From Chryseobacterium sp. JJR-5R (lineage in GTDB: Bacteria > Bacteroidota > Bacteroidia > Flavobacteriales > Weeksellaceae), in contig NZ_CP139137.1 of the NCBI RefSeq assembly GCF_034047335.1, positions 1-64,000 on the forward strand: a stretch of DNA of 64,000 nt, in the 5' to 3' direction. Below the pieces are notes generated by a model, which did no database searches, had not been told where the DNA came from, and was given only the letters and a program-made list of their open reading frames with translations. This document shows, in pieces, positions 27,730-36,158 of this stretch. The position numbers and the translations under genes are program-made. The stretch's first letter is position 1; every line of letters begins with the position of its first letter.

Positions 27730-30001
27730 AATAGGAATAAGGAAAATCCTTTTCATCGGTCCCCCGGTTTTTATCAGGCTTATCATCCATATCAAATTTC
27801 AATATGGCTCCTTTCATTAATTCGGCATGGCTCAGCCAGTTTTTAGAGTAAACCTTTCCGTTCAATTTCAGTGCTTTCACATAACGGTTTTCGCTGCTGT
27901 TATTCCCCGCTTTAATCTCAATCTTCTTACCGTTTTCCAAATGGATGGTTGCTTTTTTAAATAACGGTGCTCCCAGGACATACTGATCTGTTGCCGGCGT
28001 AACAGGGTAAAAACCGAGCGCAGAAAAAATATACCATGCAGAAGTCTGCCCATTATCCTCATCGCCACAATATCCGTCCGGAGTGGGCTGATACAGGCGG
28101 TTCATTGTTTCGCGTGCCCAATACTGTGTTTTCCAGGGTTCTCCTGAATAATTGTACAGATAGATGATATGCTGTGCCGGCTGGTTTCCGTGTGCATACT
28201 GTCCCATATCTGCGTTTACCATTTCCTGGATTTCATGAATGGTAGAACCGTAATAACTGTTATCGAAAACAGGAGGCATTTCAAAAATCTGATCCAGTTT
28301 TTTTGAAAACTCTTTTCTTCCGCCCATAAGTTTTGCCAGCCCTTCAATATCCTGGAAAACCGACCACGTATAGTGCCAGGAATTTCCTTCCGTAAATGCA
28401 TCCCCCCATTTAAAAGGATTGAACGGAGCCTGGAAACTTCCGTCAAGATTTCTTCCTCTGGCTAATTTTGTTTCTGGATCAATCACATTCCGGAAGTTCT
28501 GGGAACGCCTGTAATATTCTTTCCATTCAGATTCGGGTTTTCCCAGCGCTCTTCCTAACCGGGCAATGGCAAAATCGTCGTACGCATATTCTAATGTCCG
28601 CGCAGCGTTTTCATTGATTTTTACATCGTAAGGAACATAGCCCAGCTTTTTATAATATTCAATTCCCAGCCTTCCCGTTGCCTGAGGGCCTTCATTGTTG
28701 GCCCCGTGGAGCAAAGCCTGGTACAGTGTTTCGATATCATAGCCCCGCAGCCCTTTAAGATAGGCATCGGCCACTACAGAAGCAGAATTATTTCCGATCA
28801 TAATGTCAGAATAGGAGGGGCTTGACCATTCCGGCAGCCAGCCGCCTTCTTTGTAATCATTGATCAGTCCTTGCTGCATTTCAACATTAATATCAGGATA
28901 AACCAGATTCAGGAAAGGGTAGAGTGCCCTGAAAGTGTCCCAGAAACCGGTTCCCGCAAAACGGTATCCCGCCTCCGTTTTCCCTGAATACGGACTGTAA
29001 TGGACTGCTTCTCCGGACTTGTTTATTTCATACATTTTATGCGGGAAGCAAAGCATTCTGTACAGGCAGGAATAAAAAGTCCGCATCTGGTCAGTTGTGC
29101 CGCCTGCCACTTCAACCTGTTTCAGCTTTTCATGCCATGCTGATTTTGCTTTTCTGAATGTATCTTCAAACGAATCCTTACTCAGTTCCCGCTGTAAATT
29201 TAATTCTGCCTGTTCCGGGCTGATGAAAGAAGAAGCAATTCTCAAGTTTACTTTTTCACCCTTCTCTGTGGCAAAGCCTACAACAGCTCCGCAGTGGTTT
29301 CCCGTGATCTGTAAACTGTCTTTTACAAAATCCTTGTCTTTCCACGTTGAATATTTCGTGAAAGGCTTATCAGCATAAATCACGAAATAATTTTTAAAGC
29401 CCACCAGTTTTCCGCGGGAATACCGGGTTGAATAGCCTGTGATTTTATTCTGGGACGGAATAATGGTAATGCCCGAACCTTTATCAAATGCATCAATAAC
29501 AAACCATGAATCAGGGGAATCGGGATAGGTCAGGCGCATCTGAGCGGCTCTTTCGGTAGGAGCAATTTCTGCCGTTACATTATGGTCAGCCAGGTAAACA
29601 CTGTAATAATAAGGCTTTGAAACTTCGGATTTATGGGAAAACCAGCTTGCCCGCTCATCTTCGTTAAACCGCATTTTCCCTGTTATCGGCATAATGGAAA
29701 ACATGCCATAGTCATTCATCCACGGGGAAGGCTGGTGTGTTTGTTTGATTCCGCGGATTTTATCGGCATCATATGTATATTGCCATCCGTTTCCGTTCTT
29801 TCCGGTCTGCGGTGTCCAGAGATTCATTCCGTGAGGAACTGCAACGGCAGGATAGGTATTGCCGTTGGAAAGGGAAGGTTTTGAAAGGGTGCCGATTAAT
29901 GGGTTGACCAATTCTTCAGGATTTTCAGGCGCTTTTTCAACCCACTGCGATTTCAGATGATTGAGTGAAATGATTAAAAGGAATAAAAGAACTTTTTTCA
30001 T
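27713..30001 (-). CDS. GH92 family alpha-mannosidase
   Basis: A 762-aa secreted calcium-dependent exo-alpha-1,2-mannosidase of glycoside hydrolase family 92, which trims mannose from N-glycans or yeast mannan. A signal peptide (ending about LKSQ) is followed by the family start VNPLIGT and NTYPAVAVPHGMNLWTPQ, the FWDTFRALYPF block, the GNEPAQH-like GNQPAQHIIYLYNYSG, and PDGYCGDEDNGQTSAWYIFSALGFYP with the catalytic acidic residues. I use the ATG at 30001 (MKKVLLF) because upstream in-frame codons are not part of a signal peptide. Confidence 0.95.
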   Translation of the reverse strand: MKKVLLFLLIISLNHLKSQWVEKAPENPEELVNPLIGTLSKPSLSNGNTYPAVAVPHGMNLWTPQTGKNGNGWQYTYDADKIRGIKQTHQPSPWMNDYGMFSIMPITGKMRFNEDERASWFSHKSEVSKPYYYSVYLADHNVTAEIAPTERAAQMRLTYPDSPDSWFVIDAFDKGSGITIIPSQNKITGYSTRYSRGKLVGFKNYFVIYADKPFTKYSTWKDKDFVKDSLQITGNHCGAVVGFATEKGEKVNLRIASSFISPEQAELNLQRELSKDSFEDTFRKAKSAWHEKLKQVEVAGGTTDQMRTFYSCLYRMLCFPHKMYEINKSGEAVHYSPYSGKTEAGYRFAGTGFWDTFRALYPFLNLVYPDINVEMQQGLINDYKEGGWLPEWSSPSYSDIMIGNNSASVVADAYLKGLRGYDIETLYQALLHGANNEGPQATGRLGIEYYKKLGYVPYDVKINENAARTLEYAYDDFAIARLGRALGKPESEWKEYYRRSQNFRNVIDPETKLARGRNLDGSFQAPFNPFKWGDAFTEGNSWHYTWSVFQDIEGLAKLMGGRKEFSKKLDQIFEMPPVFDNSYYGSTIHEIQEMVNADMGQYAHGNQPAQHIIYLYNYSGEPWKTQYWARETMNRLYQPTPDGYCGDEDNGQTSAWYIFSALGFYPVTPATDQYVLGAPLFKKATIHLENGKKIEIKAGNNSSENRYVKALKLNGKVYSKNWLSHAELMKGAILKFDMDDKPDKNRGTDEKDFPYSYSTDEK

Positions 30002-30375
30002 AAGTAAAACTAGATTTTGGCTTTCTGTAAAGTTTTTCAATGTGAAAAGTTAAAAATTTTATTTAGAATAGAAATGAACTTTGGTTTACCAAAATATACA
30101 ATCTGTCATTCTGAATAAAACTTCAGCGATAAGAATTTCCCTTCTGTGGAGAGGTGGCGAAAATTCTTTAGAATTTTTAACGGAGTGGTTTTTCAACAGT
30201 ATCGTTTCCTAGCCCCGATAGAAACGGTTACCCAACAGCAGGAATGGGATAAGCTTCGGCGCGAGGCGTAAAAGTGGATAGCGGGAACAGCTCCTGAAAA
30301 TTAATTTCACGCTATAAAATAACCGTAAGAAATTCTCTTGCATTTTCTTATCTTTGCCAATTACAAGGTTCTCAA
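30002..30375. other. 374-bp gap with repeat-like sequence
   Basis: Holds the GH92 promoter side, a degenerate repetitive stretch at about 30103-30200 (starts CTGTCATTCTGAAT), the TAGCCCCGAT repeat and the lepA promoter (TATCTTTG, fitting TAnnTTTG, at 30349-30356). No gene is seen. Confidence 0.5.
30210..30300 (+). repeat. Intergenic repeat, copy 2 (TAGCCCCGAT type)
   Basis: Begins TAGCCCCGATAGAAACGG and ends GGATAGCGGGAACAGCTCCT. Shares both outer blocks with the copy at 6432-6518 on the other strand; the core differs. Confidence 0.6.
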
Positions 30376-32172
30376 ATGAAAAACATACGAAATTTTTGCA
30401 TAATCGCCCATATTGACCACGGTAAAAGTACTTTGGCAGACCGCCTGCTGGAATATACCAATACGGTAACCCAGAGAGAGCTGCAGTCTCAGACACTGGA
30501 TGATATGGATCTGGAAAAAGAACGCGGGATTACCATCAAATCCCACGCAATCCAGATGGATTATGAATATAAAGGAGAAAAATATATCCTAAACCTGATC
30601 GATACTCCCGGACACGTAGATTTCTCTTACGAGGTTTCCCGTTCCATCGCAGCATGTGAAGGTGCGCTTCTTATTGTAGATGCTGCACAGAGCATTCAGG
30701 CGCAGACGATCAGTAATTTATATCTGGCACTGGAAAATGATCTGGAAATCATTCCTATCCTTAATAAAATCGATCTTCCTTCGGCAAATCCTGAAGAAGT
30801 AACTGACGAAATCGTTGGCCTTCTGGGATGTAAGCCGGAAGACGTGCTCAGGGTTTCCGGTAAAACAGGAGCAGGTGTTCATGATCTGTTAGAGCAGATT
30901 GTCAACAGGATTCCGGCTCCGGTAGGAAATCCCGACGGTCCTTTACAGGCCTTGATCTTTGACTCGGTTTATAATCCTTTCAGGGGAATTGAGGCGTATT
31001 TTAAAGTGGTTAACGGGAGCATTTCCAAAAATGAGAAAATTAAATTCTTTGCTACCGGAAAAGAATACGGAGCAGATGAAGTTGGTACCTTAAAACTTAA
31101 GCAGGTTCCGAAAAAGAAGATTGAATGCGGGGATGTAGGATACATTATTTCCGGGATCAAGGATGCAAGAGAAGTAAAAGTAGGGGATACGATTACTTCG
31201 TTTGAAAATCCTGCTACCGAAGCCATTGACGGATTTGAGGAAGTAAAACCGATGGTTTTCGCAGGGATTTACCCGATTGATTCTGAAGATTTCGAAGAGC
31301 TGAGGTTCTCTCTGGAAAAGCTGAGGTTGAATGATGCTTCCCTGGTTTTTGAACCGGAAAGTTCTGCAGCCCTTGGTTTTGGTTTCCGTTGCGGATTCCT
31401 GGGAATGCTTCACATGGAAATTGTGCAGGAACGTCTTGACAGGGAGTTCAATATGAACGTTATTACCACTGTACCCAACGTTTCGTACCACGGATACTCA
31501 AAAAGGGAGCCTGAGACCACAATTCTGATCAATAACCCATCTGAAATGATTGACCCGAATCTTTTAGACAGGGTAGAAGAACCGTTTATTAAAGCGTCCA
31601 TCATTACTAAATCTGATTTCGTTGGTGCCGTAATGACCCTCTGTATTGAGAAAAGAGGAGAAATTGTAAATCAAAGCTATCTGACAGCAGACAGAGTGGA
31701 ACTTACATTCAATATGCCGCTGGCAGAAGTTGTTTTCGACTTTTACGACCGCCTGAAATCAATTTCCAAGGGATATGCTTCATTTGACTATACGCCGATC
31801 GGGATGCGTGCTTCCAAACTGGTAAAAATGGATATCCTGATCAATGGGGACATGGTTGATGCATTATCTTCACTGATCCATGACAGCAATGCCTATTACA
31901 TCGGTAAGAAAATGTGTGAAAAGCTCCGTGAGCTGATCCCGAGACAGCAGTTTGATATTGCGGTTCAGGCAGCGTTAGGAGCCAAAGTGATCGCCAGGGA
32001 AACCATCAAGGCTTTGAGAAAAGACGTTACCGCAAAATGTTACGGAGGGGATATTTCCAGAAAACGTAAACTTTTGGAAAAGCAGAAAGAAGGTAAGAAG
32101 AAAATGAAGCAGATCGGAAGGGTAGAAGTCCCTCAATCGGCATTCATGGCTGTATTAAAGCTTAATGATTAA
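30376..32172 (+). CDS. lepA: Elongation factor 4 (LepA) GTPase
   Basis: A 598-aa translational GTPase that acts on stalled or misassembled ribosomes. G1 AHIDHGKST, switch [10 protein letters not shown] and G4 NKID are intact; domains II, III, V and the LepA-specific C-terminal domain ([22 protein letters not shown] in part) follow in the usual order. Has its own promoter and terminator. Confidence 0.97.
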   Translation: MKNIRNFCIIAHIDHGKSTLADRLLEYTNTVTQRELQSQTLDDMDLEKERGITIKSHAIQMDYEYKGEKYILNLIDTPGHVDFSYEVSRSIAACEGALLIVDAAQSIQAQTISNLYLALENDLEIIPILNKIDLPSANPEEVTDEIVGLLGCKPEDVLRVSGKTGAGVHDLLEQIVNRIPAPVGNPDGPLQALIFDSVYNPFRGIEAYFKVVNGSISKNEKIKFFATGKEYGADEVGTLKLKQVPKKKIECGDVGYIISGIKDAREVKVGDTITSFENPATEAIDGFEEVKPMVFAGIYPIDSEDFEELRFSLEKLRLNDASLVFEPESSAALGFGFRCGFLGMLHMEIVQERLDREFNMNVITTVPNVSYHGYSKREPETTILINNPSEMIDPNLLDRVEEPFIKASIITKSDFVGAVMTLCIEKRGEIVNQSYLTADRVELTFNMPLAEVVFDFYDRLKSISKGYASFDYTPIGMRASKLVKMDILINGDMVDALSSLIHDSNAYYIGKKMCEKLRELIPRQQFDIAVQAALGAKVIARETIKALRKDVTAKCYGGDISRKRKLLEKQKEGKKKMKQIGRVEVPQSAFMAVLKLND

Positions 32173-32177
32173 AATAT

Positions 32178-32205
32178 AAACCGCTTCACTGAAGCGGTTT
32201 TTTTA
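32178..32205 (+). terminator. lepA terminator
   Basis: Perfect 10-bp stem AAACCGCTTC/GAAGCGGTTT with a 3-nt loop, then TTTT. Confidence 0.9.
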
Positions 32206-32250
32206 TGTTTATGATCTGAATTATTTTTTAAACAGAATCTAAGTCGTAAT

Positions 32251-32271
32251 TTTGTGTATTCACAACGCAAA
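32251..32271 (-). promoter_or_regulatory. NrtR-type operator A (nrtR promoter)
   Basis: On plus: TTTGTGT, 7 bases, ACGCAAA, which is the minus-strand form of TTTGCGT-N7-ACACAAA. It overlaps a -7 box TAATTTTG (32247-32254) and ends 8 bp before the regulator's ATG, the place for autorepression. Confidence 0.7.
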
Positions 32272-32279
32272 TTAAGACA

Positions 32280-32975
32280 ATGAAGCCTTCAAAGAAATTA
32301 CAGGATATAAAAGTAGCCGTAGATGCCGTAATTTTCGGATATTTTGATAAAAAGGATTTGCAGATCCTGCTGATCAAAAGGAAAATTGATCCTTTCAAAG
32401 GAGGCTGGGCACTTCCGGGAGGCCTGGTCCTGGATGATGAAAACCTGGATGATGCCGTAAAAAGAGAACTGTGTGAAGAAGCAGGTATAAAACCGGACTT
32501 TCTCGAGCAGCTGTATACCTTTGGCAATGTAGGCCGGGATCCCCGGAACCGGGTGGTTTCCATAGCATATCTGGGCCTCGTGAATCCTTCCTATCATGAG
32601 CTTTTTGCCGATTCAGATGCAGATGATGCCCAGTGGTTCAGTGTCAATCAGCTTCCCAAGCTGGCTTTTGACCATCAGTCTATTATTGATATTGCCCTGA
32701 AAAGGCTCCGCACTAAAATTCAGTATCAGCCGATCGGCTTCAATCTCCTGAATGAGGAATTTCCTTTTTCAGACCTGGAAAACCTTTATAAAACCATTAT
32801 CGGACAGGAAATCGACCGCCGGAATTTCCGTAAGAAAATAATGAGTTACGGACTTCTGAATGAGACGGCAAATGTTAAAAAAGAAGGCAGCGGAAGACCC
32901 GGCAAACTGTTTACTTTCAACCAGGAGAAATATCAGGAACTTGAAGAAGCAGGCTTTTATTTTGAGATTAAATAA
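32280..32975 (+). CDS. Nudix-winged-helix transcriptional regulator, NrtR type
   Basis: A 231-aa protein with an N-terminal Nudix domain (about 1-150) and a C-terminal winged helix (about 155-231, ending in GRPGKLFTF). This is the layout of NrtR, the ADP-ribose-responsive repressor of NAD metabolism genes. The Nudix box is complete (G-x5-E-x7-REL-C-EEAGI, from about residue 47), so unlike many NrtR proteins it may still hydrolyse ADP-ribose or a similar nucleotide. It stands before a block of NAD/ADP-ribose genes and a shared 21-bp motif occurs at its own promoter and theirs. The alternative is a sugar-responsive Nudix regulator (AraR type), but the neighbours favour NrtR. Confidence 0.85.
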   Translation: MKPSKKLQDIKVAVDAVIFGYFDKKDLQILLIKRKIDPFKGGWALPGGLVLDDENLDDAVKRELCEEAGIKPDFLEQLYTFGNVGRDPRNRVVSIAYLGLVNPSYHELFADSDADDAQWFSVNQLPKLAFDHQSIIDIALKRLRTKIQYQPIGFNLLNEEFPFSDLENLYKTIIGQEIDRRNFRKKIMSYGLLNETANVKKEGSGRPGKLFTFNQEKYQELEEAGFYFEIK

Positions 32976-33009
32976 ATTTTATATACTGAAAATCAATACA
33001 TTAATTTTA

Positions 33010-33030
33010 TTAGCGTAAAATAAACACAAA
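33010..33030 (+). promoter_or_regulatory. NrtR-type operator B (NADAR promoter, upstream)
   Basis: TTAGCGT-N7-ACACAAA. It directly abuts a -7 box TACATTTG at 33031-33038, so a bound protein would cover the promoter. Confidence 0.7.
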
Positions 33031-33038
33031 TACATTTG
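33031..33038 (+). promoter_or_regulatory. -7 box of the NADAR promoter
   Basis: TACATTTG fits TAnnTTTG and lies between operators B and C, 46 bp before the start codon. Confidence 0.5.
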
Positions 33039-33063
33039 GATGGTAAAAGTATATTCTTTTAAA

Positions 33064-33084
33064 TTTGTGTAAAAATAACGCAAT
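33064..33084 (-). promoter_or_regulatory. NrtR-type operator C (NADAR start)
   Basis: On plus: TTTGTGT-N7-ACGCAAT, the inverted form of the motif. It ends on the base just before the ATG of the NADAR gene. B and C face each other across the -7 box. Confidence 0.7.
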
Positions 33085-33639
33085 ATGAAATATACTCAAC
33101 AGGATATCATTAATTGTTTCCGGAATGATGAAAAATTCCCGTTTCTTTTCTTTTGGGGACACACGGTAAAAGATGAGGTAACGAAAGCCTGCTTCAGTCA
33201 GTGGTTTCCGGCGGCTTTTGAAGAAAAAGGGGTTATTTACAGAACTGCAGAACATTACATGATGGCAGGAAAAGCGGAATTGTTTGATGACCATGAAACT
33301 TTAAGGGAGATCATACATGCGGAAACTCCCGGTCAGGCAGAAAGTTTGGGAAGAAAAGTCAGAAATTTTGATCCTCAGGTTTGGGACAGGCACAAATATG
33401 AAATCGTAAAGCAGGGAAACCTTTTGAAGTTCTCACAGCATCAGCCTTTAAAAACATTTCTACTGTCAACGGAGAATAAGATTCTGGTAGAAGCCAGTCC
33501 GTATGACACCGTTTGGGGAATCGGGATGCCTGAAACTGATCCTAAAGCAGAAAACCCATTGCATTGGCAAGGCGAAAATCTTTTAGGGTTTGTTCTAATG
33601 GAAGTCAGGGATGAATTAAAGCTAAAATACAATACATAA
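33085..33639 (+). CDS. NADAR family protein (YbiA-like)
   Basis: A 184-aa protein of the NADAR/YbiA family. Members act on N-glycosidic bonds of riboflavin precursors or on ADP-ribose attached to guanine. Family blocks in order: FPFLFFWGH near residue 20, RTAEHYMMAGKA (about 53-64) with the conserved Glu and Lys, SPYDTVWGIG (about 137-147) and WQGENLLG near the C-terminus. All key residues seem present. Placed directly behind an NrtR-type regulator and two operators, it is more likely an ADP-ribose-directed enzyme than a riboflavin one. Confidence 0.92.
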   Translation: MKYTQQDIINCFRNDEKFPFLFFWGHTVKDEVTKACFSQWFPAAFEEKGVIYRTAEHYMMAGKAELFDDHETLREIIHAETPGQAESLGRKVRNFDPQVWDRHKYEIVKQGNLLKFSQHQPLKTFLLSTENKILVEASPYDTVWGIGMPETDPKAENPLHWQGENLLGFVLMEVRDELKLKYNT

Positions 33640-33722
33640 CCAAAAGTATGCAGTCATAACAAATCTAATGTACTGTAAAGCGCAAATTTATTAAACCAGG
33701 TGCAGAACTATGTCCTTTTTAA

Positions 33723-33743
33723 TTAGCGTAAATATAACACAAA
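33723..33743 (+). promoter_or_regulatory. NrtR-type operator D (SPFH promoter)
   Basis: TTAGCGT-N7-ACACAAA, 23 bp before the SPFH start, in the 127-bp gap after the NADAR gene. It suggests a second, coregulated transcript from here on. No clear TAnnTTTG box is visible next to it. Confidence 0.68.
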
Positions 33744-33766
33744 TATTAATTTAAAAACCTAAAGCT

Positions 33767-34771
33767 ATGTTCGGTTTCAGACACATCAAATTCGATTCAA
33801 TGACCTATGTGATCCATTTCAGCAACGGAAAAATCGTTAAAGAAGGAAGAGGATTGTCTTTCTTTTATTTCGCACCGGATTCTTCTATTGTCGCGATCCC
33901 GACGGGAAGCAATGACCTGCCGTTTATCTTTAATGAAAACACACTGGATTACCAGACGGTGAAAATACAGGGACAGATCAGCTATAAAATTACCGATCCG
34001 AAAGCACTCTCCAACACGCTTGACTTTACCGTAAATGAAGCCGGGGTATATAAGAAAAATGATATGGAAAAGCTGAACCAAAGGATCATTAACCTGGCAC
34101 AGACTTCCACCTCTTCTTTTATCCATGAACTGAGTTTAAAAGACGCTATCCGTTCTGCAAAGCAGATCGAAGCCAATATCCTGGCAGGACTGATGGCTTC
34201 AGAAGCCGTAAAAACCATGGGCATCGAAATTATGGGAGCCAATATCCTGGCGGTTCAGACAACTCCTGAAATGGCAAGGGCACTGGAAACCGAAACCCGG
34301 GAAAAGCTCCAGCAGCAGGCTGATGAAGCCATTTATGAGAGAAGGAATTTTGCAGTGGAGCAGGAAAGGAAAATCAAGGAATCTGAACTGAATACCGAAA
34401 TTGCCGTAGAGGAAAAACAGAAGCAGATTGAAGAAAAAAGGATGGAGACCGAAGTGCAGCAGGAAGAAAATAAAAAGATCCTTCGGGAAATGAAAATTGC
34501 TGCCGATATCTCTGTTGAAAACAGGAGAAAACAGCTGATCGGACAGAAAACCGAAAATGACAGGAAAGAAGCAGAAACCCAGGGGTATATTCTGGAGGCT
34601 TCTCTGAAACCGTACAAAGAGATCGACTGGAAAATACTGAATGCTTTAAGCGGAAAACAGGATGCAAAAAACAACATTGCCTTAGCCTTCAGGGAACTGG
34701 CAGAAAATGCAGGGAAAATAGGCAACCTTAACATCAGCCCTGACCTTTTGGAAACTATTCTGAAACACTAA
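33767..34771 (+). CDS. SPFH/band 7 domain protein
   Basis: A 334-aa protein with an SPFH core (about 10-170, including VPTGSNDLPFIF-like beta segments and the block KIQGQISYKITDPKAL) followed by a long charged coiled coil (about 175-275, rich in Glu, Lys, Gln and Arg). There is no signal peptide or membrane helix, so it is expected to form rings or scaffolds at the inner face of the membrane or in the cytoplasm. It is the first gene behind operator D in an NAD/ADP-ribose gene block; it could scaffold these enzymes (inference). Confidence 0.85.
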   Translation: MFGFRHIKFDSMTYVIHFSNGKIVKEGRGLSFFYFAPDSSIVAIPTGSNDLPFIFNENTLDYQTVKIQGQISYKITDPKALSNTLDFTVNEAGVYKKNDMEKLNQRIINLAQTSTSSFIHELSLKDAIRSAKQIEANILAGLMASEAVKTMGIEIMGANILAVQTTPEMARALETETREKLQQQADEAIYERRNFAVEQERKIKESELNTEIAVEEKQKQIEEKRMETEVQQEENKKILREMKIAADISVENRRKQLIGQKTENDRKEAETQGYILEASLKPYKEIDWKILNALSGKQDAKNNIALAFRELAENAGKIGNLNISPDLLETILKH

Positions 34772-34822
34772 GGAGAAAAGAGGCCGGAAACGATCAGTAT
34801 ACTGAATTAAAAAGAAAGAGTC

Positions 34823-35728
34823 ATGAAAATAGAATATGCCATCATCATCAAAAACAAAACCAGGCTTGAATCTCTGACGGAACGCTTCAACACCAAAGCA
34901 CAGGCTCAGTTTTATATTGAAAGTTCAGGAGGAAATTTCCAGGAATATATTGATGAACATGAACAGTTCTATCATTCGTTTCTTGAGATTCAGACCGGAC
35001 TTTCCAAAGTCATTAAAAATAAAGTGGTTGAAAAAGAATTTGTTCCCTCCTATATTTTTTCTGATCGTAACCTGATTGTTGTCATCGGGCAGGACGGATT
35101 GGTAGCCAACGTTGCCAAATATACCGGGACTATCCCGATAATTGCCATCAATCCTGATGAAAAAAGATATGACGGCGTCCTGCTTCCCTTCACGGTAAAG
35201 AACTTTATGAAAGGAGTAAATTCTGTAATTAACGAAAATTTTAGTTCAAGAAAAATGAGGTTCGCCGAAGCGGTACTGAATGACGGACAAAAACTATTGG
35301 CTGTGAATGACCTGTTCATCGGAATTTCCTCCCATGCTTCGGCAAGATACAGGATTACATTAAACGGAAAAGAAGAAACCCACTCTTCCAGCGGCATTAT
35401 TGTCTCTACGAAAACAGGAAGCACAGGCTGGCTGAGCTCTGTTTTTAATATGGCCTCCGGAATTTCAGGCATAGCCAATCCTGTATACCCGGAACTGAAT
35501 GAAGATGACCTGTATTTTGCGGTAAGGGAACCATTCAAAAGCATCCGTACGCAAACCGGGATCTGCGGCGGCATGCTGAAAAAAGGAAGTACATTAGTCA
35601 TAGAATCATTAATGCCAAATAATGGTTTTATATTTAGTGACGGAATTGAACAGGATTTCCTGCAGTTCAACAGCGGTTCCACAGCAGAAATAAAGCTTTC
35701 CGAAGAGGAAGCGGTTTTGGTAATATAA
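34823..35728 (+). CDS. NAD kinase-like protein
   Basis: A 301-aa protein related to NAD+/NADH kinases. The GGDG nucleotide motif reads GQDG (in VIGQDGLVA), keeping the key Asp and last Gly. The NDE-type substrate loop reads ND-LFIG-x3-HASARY, and the C-terminal signature VSTKTGSTGW matches the family's STPTGSTAY. It may phosphorylate NAD+ to NADP+ or a related dinucleotide. An N-terminal extension of about 80 residues is unlike housekeeping NadK. The altered motif makes it probable that this is a divergent, dedicated member of the island. Confidence 0.8.
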   Translation: MKIEYAIIIKNKTRLESLTERFNTKAQAQFYIESSGGNFQEYIDEHEQFYHSFLEIQTGLSKVIKNKVVEKEFVPSYIFSDRNLIVVIGQDGLVANVAKYTGTIPIIAINPDEKRYDGVLLPFTVKNFMKGVNSVINENFSSRKMRFAEAVLNDGQKLLAVNDLFIGISSHASARYRITLNGKEETHSSSGIIVSTKTGSTGWLSSVFNMASGISGIANPVYPELNEDDLYFAVREPFKSIRTQTGICGGMLKKGSTLVIESLMPNNGFIFSDGIEQDFLQFNSGSTAEIKLSEEEAVLVI

Positions 35729-35742
35729 AAATAATAATGACC

Positions 35743-36156
35743 ATGAAAACAATAACACTATACAGACCGGTTGGCGAAAAAGAAATGATGCTGATTATCG
35801 AAAATCAGTACAGGAAATTCCCTCCGAGACTGGAATGGCAGCCCATTTTCTATCCCGTTCTGGATGAAGGCTATGCGTCCGAAATTGCCGGAAAATGGAA
35901 TACCCGTGATGAAGCAGGAAATTATCTCGGCTTCGTAACCAGATTTGAAGTTTTGGAAGGTGAAGTAAATAAATACCAGGTCCAGAATGTCGGGGCAAGA
36001 AATCATAATGAACTCTGGGTTCCTTCAGAAGAACTGGAAACTTTTAATCAGGCCATTGTGGGAAATATTGAAGTGGTTAAAGTATTTATAGGGAAAGAAT
36101 TTAAAGAACCTGCCAATACTGAGGTAGAAAATTTATTATTAACATTAACAAATTAA
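35743..36156 (+). CDS. Small protein of the 'ADP-ribosylation/crystallin J1' group
   Basis: A 137-aa protein beginning MKTITLYRPVG, with conserved-looking blocks FPPRLEWQPIFYPVL, A-x2-IA-x-WN, FVTRFEV and ELWVPSEELETFN-x-AIVG. I recall such proteins carrying the loose database name ADP-ribosylation/crystallin J1, without a proven activity. The compact beta-rich layout would suit a small ADP-ribosyltransferase-like or ligand-binding fold (speculation). I use the second of two close ATGs (35743), which matches the family start. Gap to the next gene is 2 bp. Confidence 0.7.
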   Translation: MKTITLYRPVGEKEMMLIIENQYRKFPPRLEWQPIFYPVLDEGYASEIAGKWNTRDEAGNYLGFVTRFEVLEGEVNKYQVQNVGARNHNELWVPSEELETFNQAIVGNIEVVKVFIGKEFKEPANTEVENLLLTLTN

Positions 36157-36158
36157 CA

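Noticed and set aside
35050-35682. 210-codon minus-strand frame
   Set aside because: Antisense to the NAD kinase-like gene, with no recognisable motif.
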